37,022 nucleotides of DNA, taken from contig JAFGDF010000319.1 in the NCBI GenBank assembly GCA_016932235.1, positions 1 through 37,022 of the forward strand. Direction: 5' to 3'. The position numbers were made by a program, and so were the translations under genes. The first letter of the stretch is position 1. Each line of letters opens with the position of its first letter. This document shows positions 33,442-37,022 of this stretch, one piece after another. Under the pieces are notes generated by a model. It did no database searches. It was not told where the DNA came from and worked only from the letters and a program-made list of their open reading frames with translations. Origin of the DNA: Deltaproteobacteria bacterium. Lineage in GTDB: Bacteria > Desulfobacterota > DSM-4660 > Desulfatiglandales > HGW-15.

Positions 33442-34257
33442 TCAATCCCTGTTGGACGAAGGCCAGACAATCCCGGCCTTTTTTTGCCTTGTCATCTCCC
33501 ATAACTTCTCATTGTTGCCTTTTTCCAGTATAACAGGAGGAAGAGGGCACATGGCCATGAAGTTCTCATGATTATCCTTTATCTTTTCTATGCGTTCCTT
33601 GGGCCATGACCTGTCCCATCCCAGACCCAGATCCTTATTCACGATCACGATATGCATCTCAGTGTGAGGTGGCCTTTTCTCTATGATAGTGGTAACCGCG
33701 CATACCCTGTTTGGGCCAAGGCAGTCGCTGCACGTCCCTGTTTTAGTACATGGGGCCTTACTCCCCTTTCTGGTAAGATGCTCCGGCGCGATTACGCTTT
33801 TAATGCGATCCATAGCGCTGTCAAGATCCTTTACTATCTTGTTGAAACCCACAACGAGAACTGTCACGGGGTGACCCCATACCATTCCTGCCACTCTGTT
33901 TCCGGCCCCATCCACATTAACGATCCTTCCGTCTTCGGTAATGGCATTGCTTCCTGTTAAAAAGATATCGCAGATCGTGGCCTCTATCATAGGCCAGAAA
34001 CCATTATCAAAATGCGTCTGAAGATCTTTAATCTCCTTAGTCGGGTCCATTGGGTTGATCACTCTGTTCCCCCGGGCTTCCAGCGCGCCAATGATCCCGA
34101 TCTGTCTCACCGAAGATGAATCCCCAATTCCGATGACTGCTGCGGGAGATATAATTCCGAGGATAATCTCCCGGGCCTCTTCGGCATTTTCTGCAGCCCA
34201 TCCGTTTATCAACCTCCTTTTCAGAGACTTTATTGTTTTCTCCGTTATCTTATCCAT
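33442..34257 (-). CDS. LUD-domain protein (LutC/YkgG-related)
   Basis: A 271-residue LUD (DUF162) protein. Core motifs are GIGDSSSVRQIG, TGSNAITEDGRIVNVDGAGN (101-120) and VVGFNKIVKDLDSAMDRI. A cysteine cluster, Cys170, Cys176, Cys179 and Cys186 (PCTKTGTCSDCLGPNRVC), could hold a metal or Fe-S cluster and is typical of single-domain LUD proteins of anaerobes rather than LutC. LutA and LutB partners are absent. The family is linked to lactate use, but for this clade the role is unknown. AGGAG precedes ATG 34257. It is divergent from the MBL hydrolase gene. Confidence 0.9.
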   Translation of the reverse strand: MDKITEKTIKSLKRRLINGWAAENAEEAREIILGIISPAAVIGIGDSSSVRQIGIIGALEARGNRVINPMDPTKEIKDLQTHFDNGFWPMIEATICDIFLTGSNAITEDGRIVNVDGAGNRVAGMVWGHPVTVLVVGFNKIVKDLDSAMDRIKSVIAPEHLTRKGSKAPCTKTGTCSDCLGPNRVCAVTTIIEKRPPHTEMHIVIVNKDLGLGWDRSWPKERIEKIKDNHENFMAMCPLPPVILEKGNNEKLWEMTRQKKAGIVWPSSNRD

Positions 34258-34340
34258 GGCTGACTTCTCCTTTTCTCTGTTTCGGCTGATACCCTTTATC
34301 GTACTGTCTCTTCATAATACAGCAGTGAAAATGAAAAACA

Positions 34341-34369
34341 TTGAAAAAATTATCCCTTTTACTTAGGAT
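34341..34369 (+). promoter_or_regulatory. Candidate sigma70 promoter for the MBL-nitroreductase pair
   Basis: TTGAAA (34341-34346) and TAGGAT (34364-34369) are 17 bases apart. Start would be near 34376, about 60 bases before ATG 34436. Confidence 0.45.
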
Positions 34370-34435
34370 AATAAAATTGATCAGTATTGTCCAAAAAAGG
34401 TTTTGCATAGTGATTTTTCAAATGGAGGTTCTTTA

Positions 34436-35425
34436 ATGGAGCTAGCACCTGGAATATTTAAAATAAAAGTGCCAATTCCCGATAATCCCCTGGAACACCT
34501 CAACTGTTACCTTATTAAAGGTAAGGAAGGATGGTTGATGATAGATACCGGATGGTATACTCCGGAAACATTTAATTCACTAAAAAAAAGTCTTGATAAA
34601 CTCGGAATAGCCTTGACAGATATTGCAACCATCGTTGTTACCCACATCCACCCTGACCATTTCGGCCTCGTTGGAAGGATCCGCCAAATATCCCCGGCAA
34701 CAAAACTTATAACACACAAATTTGAAGGGGAATTGATCGAATCACGTTATATTAAATTTCACGAACTTCGCCAGAGTATGGAATTTTTATTGAGGCGCCA
34801 CGGTGTACCCTCTTCCAGGATATCCGAATTGAAATCTTCGTCCATGCCTGCCATGGAATTTGTCAGCGTAACCTTTCCGGACAGCACCCTGTACGGGGGA
34901 GAAATCATATCGACAGGTTTTTATGACCTGGAAGTCATCTGGACGCCGGGGCATTCTATCGGACATATCTGTCTTTATGAACCAAAAAATAGATTCCTGT
35001 TTTCAGGTGACCATGTGCTTCCCAAGATAACCCCTTCCGTTGCCTTCCATATCCAGTCCGGGGACGATCCCCTAGGAGATTACCTGAACGCCCTGCATAA
35101 AATCGAGAAACTGCCAACTAAAAAAATACTCCCCGCTCATGAGGAGATATTTACTGACATCCATCGCAGGGTGGCTGAAATCGTGAAACATCATGAAAAT
35201 CGCAATGAGGAAATCCGGAAGGTCATTTTTAACGGGTACCACAGCGCATGGGAAATTTCATCTCATATAACCTGGAACGTGCGGGATTCAAAGTGGACAA
35301 GCTTATCACCCCTGACTAAGCGGCTTGCCGTTATGGAGACGGTCGCCCATCTGGAATATATGAACTGGAGAGGAAGAGTGAAAAGAATATTAAGAAAAAA
35401 TCTGGTAGAGTACAAGCTTTTATAA
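34436..35425 (+). CDS. MBL-fold metallo-hydrolase (LACTB2-like)
   Basis: A 329-residue metallo-beta-lactamase-fold enzyme. The first metal site is THIHPDH (His70, His72, Asp74, His75); further ligands are His173 (PGHSIGH), Asp192 (SGDHVLP) and His235 (PAHEE). The last 80 residues form a winged-helix-like tail (LTKRLAVMETVAHLEYM), as in LACTB2 and related hydrolases. All ligands are intact, so it should be active, probably on thioesters, esters or nucleic acid. ATG 34436 is preferred to a TTG at 34403 because TGGAGG lies 8 bases before it. It ends 12 bp before the nitroreductase gene and likely shares its transcript. Confidence 0.92.
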   Translation: MELAPGIFKIKVPIPDNPLEHLNCYLIKGKEGWLMIDTGWYTPETFNSLKKSLDKLGIALTDIATIVVTHIHPDHFGLVGRIRQISPATKLITHKFEGELIESRYIKFHELRQSMEFLLRRHGVPSSRISELKSSSMPAMEFVSVTFPDSTLYGGEIISTGFYDLEVIWTPGHSIGHICLYEPKNRFLFSGDHVLPKITPSVAFHIQSGDDPLGDYLNALHKIEKLPTKKILPAHEEIFTDIHRRVAEIVKHHENRNEEIRKVIFNGYHSAWEISSHITWNVRDSKWTSLSPLTKRLAVMETVAHLEYMNWRGRVKRILRKNLVEYKLL

Positions 35426-35437
35426 AATGGGGGATAT

Positions 35438-36013
35438 ATGGATCTATTTGATGCCATTAAAAACAGGAGGAGCATCCGTCAATATAAGACCGGCAACATT
35501 GACGACAGGGCGATTGAGACGATCCTGGAAGCTGGACACTGGGCGCCATCCTGGGCAAATAGTCAGTGCTGGCGTTTTATTGTTGTGAGAGACCCTGAAA
35601 TCAAGGCCGAGATTTCCGACACCCTTTTTGGACCCAAATTGCCCGATAGAGAAGTACTTAATCCTGCGAAAAAGGCCATCGGCATGGTATCTGTAATAAT
35701 TGTGGTCTGCGCCGAGATGGGCAAGGCAGGCTTCCATCCAAAGACACGTAAAGCCGAAACCGATAAGGGTGACTGGTTCATGTTTGATGTCGCCCTGGCC
35801 GTACAGAATATGGTTCTGGCGGCCCATGCCCTGGGTCTTGGAACCGTCATTATCGGCGCATTTGACGCCCGAAGGGTGGAAAAGGCCCTCAATGTGCCTC
35901 CGGGCTATAGAGTAGTGACAATGTTTCCGTTGGGCGTACCGGATACAAGAGGTACGGCTCCACCAAGAAAAGAACTATCCGATATAACTTTCAATAATAG
36001 ATGGGGAGCTTGA
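35438..36013 (+). CDS. Nitroreductase-family FMN protein
   Basis: A 191-residue member of the FMN-dependent nitroreductase fold. The N-terminus has the phosphate-binding RRSIRQYK, followed by ILEAGHWAPSWANSQCWRFI (about 30-49). The later motif NMVLAAHALGLGTVIIGAFD and VPPGYRVVTMFPLGVPD fit the family. It likely reduces quinones, nitro compounds or other electrophiles using NAD(P)H, with no substrate evident. GGGGGA precedes the ATG, which lies 12 bp after the MBL stop. The following 88 bp show nothing. Confidence 0.93.
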   Translation: MDLFDAIKNRRSIRQYKTGNIDDRAIETILEAGHWAPSWANSQCWRFIVVRDPEIKAEISDTLFGPKLPDREVLNPAKKAIGMVSVIIVVCAEMGKAGFHPKTRKAETDKGDWFMFDVALAVQNMVLAAHALGLGTVIIGAFDARRVEKALNVPPGYRVVTMFPLGVPDTRGTAPPRKELSDITFNNRWGA

Positions 36014-36101
36014 CATTTTCTTCATAATAGGTCCTCATGACTATAATTGATCATAATGGGATCGGAGACCTGAAGATTCGCTTTCCTGGGTCATAAGAGG
36101 T

Positions 36102-36689
36102 TTGAAGATCGGGCGGGTGGAAGATGCGCTTCAATCAGCCTGGTCCGAGTTTGAGGCAGACCCCTCCACGCTCACATACAAGGAATTGATGCGCTATGTG
36201 CCTGGCAAAGAGAAAACTGATTGGCGCCAAAAGGCCATGACAGCATCGGAAAAGGGAGATTTGTCCTCTCTGATTGAACTCTGGCTCGAGAATAAAGAGT
36301 ACGACCGCCTTGTATCGTACCTGCACCGGACTAAGGATGACGAATTGGAAGCTCTCGGCCACTACCGTACCGAGCCGCTGGCGCGCAAGCTTGAGCGCTC
36401 TCATCCTGATATATCAGCCAGAGTGTACCGTGCGCTCTGCATGCGAATCGCCAATACCGGCAAAAGCAAATATTACGATGCGGCGCTCGACCATATCGAG
36501 CGCGCCAAGAAATGCTACTCAAAAGCCGGCCTTGATGCCGACTGGCAGTCGGTGGTTGCCGATGTGCGCAAAAGGCACTTTCGCAAGAAGGGTTTTATGG
36601 CCGGGTTCGAGGATATCGTCACCGACGCACCTAAACATGTGGAGCCGTCTTTTCTGGAACGCGCAAAAGCACGCTGGCCAAGAAAATAG
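36102..36689 (+). pseudogene. 5'-truncated SWIM zinc-finger-type protein C-terminus
   Basis: A 195-codon frame from a TTG, without ribosome site. Its sequence (YDAALDHIERAKKCYSKAGL, VRKRHFRKKGFMAGFEDIV) resembles the C-terminal helical region of long SWIM zinc-finger proteins, which have their CxCxnCxH finger far upstream. The finger is absent, and the frame is closed by a TAA about 45 bases upstream, so the 5' part is lost. Codons are noticeably richer in G and C at third positions (GCGGCGCTCGACC, GAGCGCGCC) than in neighbours, a sign of acquisition. Whether a short product is made is doubtful. Family match is by pattern. Confidence 0.55.
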
Positions 36690-36691
36690 GG

Positions 36692-36718
36692 GATCAGATG
36701 AAGGGAGCCCCCCTGATC
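36692..36718. other. Hairpin after the truncated SWIM frame
   Basis: GATCAG (36692-36697) and CTGATC (36713-36718) are complementary arms with a GGG/CCC pairing possible inside, followed by TTTAT. It starts 3 bases after the SWIM frame's stop and could be its original terminator. Weak call. Confidence 0.35.
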
Positions 36719-36797
36719 TTTATGCAAACAAGCCCAAGGTTGACAATGTATAAAATGGCCGAGATGCCAGAGCTTTTCCATCATTTTGAACAGAAGA

Positions 36798-37022
36798 TTC
36801 CTCGATGACGAGCAACTGGACAGGAAGGAACAGTTCAAGGTCTTGAAAGAGATTTTTGCCGTGGATCTCAGGAAGATCCTTTTGATAAGGATAAGGAAGG
36901 CCCTAAACAAAAAGATGCCGCGAAAAGGGGTCCTCGAAAAGATAGCTGCCATTTCCAGCCGGACACACGGTGATGCCAGGAAGGCCGTCGAGCTTTTGTC
37001 AAAGTCCGCCCAGATAGCTGAA
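36798..37022 (+). pseudogene. Orc1/Cdc6-like C-terminal fragment (runs off window)
   Basis: The plus frame is open from about 36798 to the last base. It ends with KIAAISSRTHGDARKAVELL then SKSAQIAE, which strongly resembles the AAA+ sensor-2/lid helix of archaeal-type Orc1/Cdc6 initiators (GDARxAxxLL..A..IAE). The preceding part (AVDLRKILLIRIRKALNKKM) fits the lid region before it. The Walker A and B parts that should lie upstream are missing: 36690-36797 is not recognisably AAA+. No start codon with ribosome site was found. It is therefore either a 5'-deleted remnant or a gene with a damaged N-terminus continuing past the window. Confidence 0.45.

Noticed and set aside
35444..35827. Antisense frame opposite the nitroreductase gene
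   Set aside because: No domain, no ribosome site, and the sense strand encodes a complete enzyme.
36515..36952. Antisense 145-codon frame near the right end
   Set aside because: It spans both the SWIM fragment and the Orc1-like frame on the other strand, with no recognisable domain; both sense frames are better supported.
1..37022. CRISPR arrays, tRNA/rRNA genes, replication origin
   Set aside because: No regularly spaced repeats, cloverleaf-like segments or iteron/DnaA-box clusters were recognised on reading both strands.

Overview
The window reads as a moderate-GC chromosome segment from a Gram-negative anaerobe, most likely of the Desulfobacterota (former Deltaproteobacteria). This is inferred from outer-membrane biogenesis genes (SurA/PpiC chaperones, lipoproteins with lipoboxes, a RodZ-like protein), an RpoH-type sigma factor, two sigma54 enhancer-binding regulators with nearby -24/-12 promoters, a single-domain LUD protein and an adenine deaminase. 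No rRNA, tRNA, CRISPR array, intact insertion sequence or phage gene was seen.

Left third (1-11.3 kb): a dispersed-repeat copy, then an envelope-stress operon (HtrA/DegP protease, membrane histidine kinase, NtrC-family response regulator) preceded by a near-perfect sigma54 promoter, an overlapping-range sigma70 promoter and two palindromes that could be activator sites. A class I/II histone-deacetylase-like enzyme is transcribed away from an unrecognised protein with a GNAT-like C-terminal motif. That protein heads a signalling run: a 965-aa Cache-HAMP-PAS-PAS kinase, a stand-alone receiver and a small MshEN-like protein.

Middle (11.3-24.2 kb, minus strand): a compact housekeeping block with overlapping or closely spaced genes. 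In transcription order it holds an FAD-linked 2-hydroxyacid oxidase, mfd, a PpiC lipoprotein, a SurA-like chaperone, a RodZ-like protein, tyrS, rpoH, a TPR lipoprotein and a LolA/LolB-like lipoprotein. The order places the heat-shock sigma factor among envelope-assembly genes.

Right third (24.2-37 kb): an accessory-looking region. The adenine deaminase gene sits between 67-bp direct repeats. Next comes a possible transport module: a NifX-like domain fused to a half-permease, a partner half-permease, a GAF-domain remnant behind a strong promoter, a PAS-AAA-Fis sigma54 activator, and a small three-cysteine protein with its own sigma54-type promoter. Gene debris surrounds it (truncated MBL protein, cupin C-terminus, orphan reading frames). 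Then follow an HD hydrolase, a small zinc-ribbon-like protein, an SDR with a TetR-like operator, a LUD protein, an MBL hydrolase, a nitroreductase, a GC-rich truncated SWIM-protein C-terminus and, at the edge, a fragment resembling archaeal-type Orc1/Cdc6. Three related palindromic hairpins act as 3'-end punctuation across the window.
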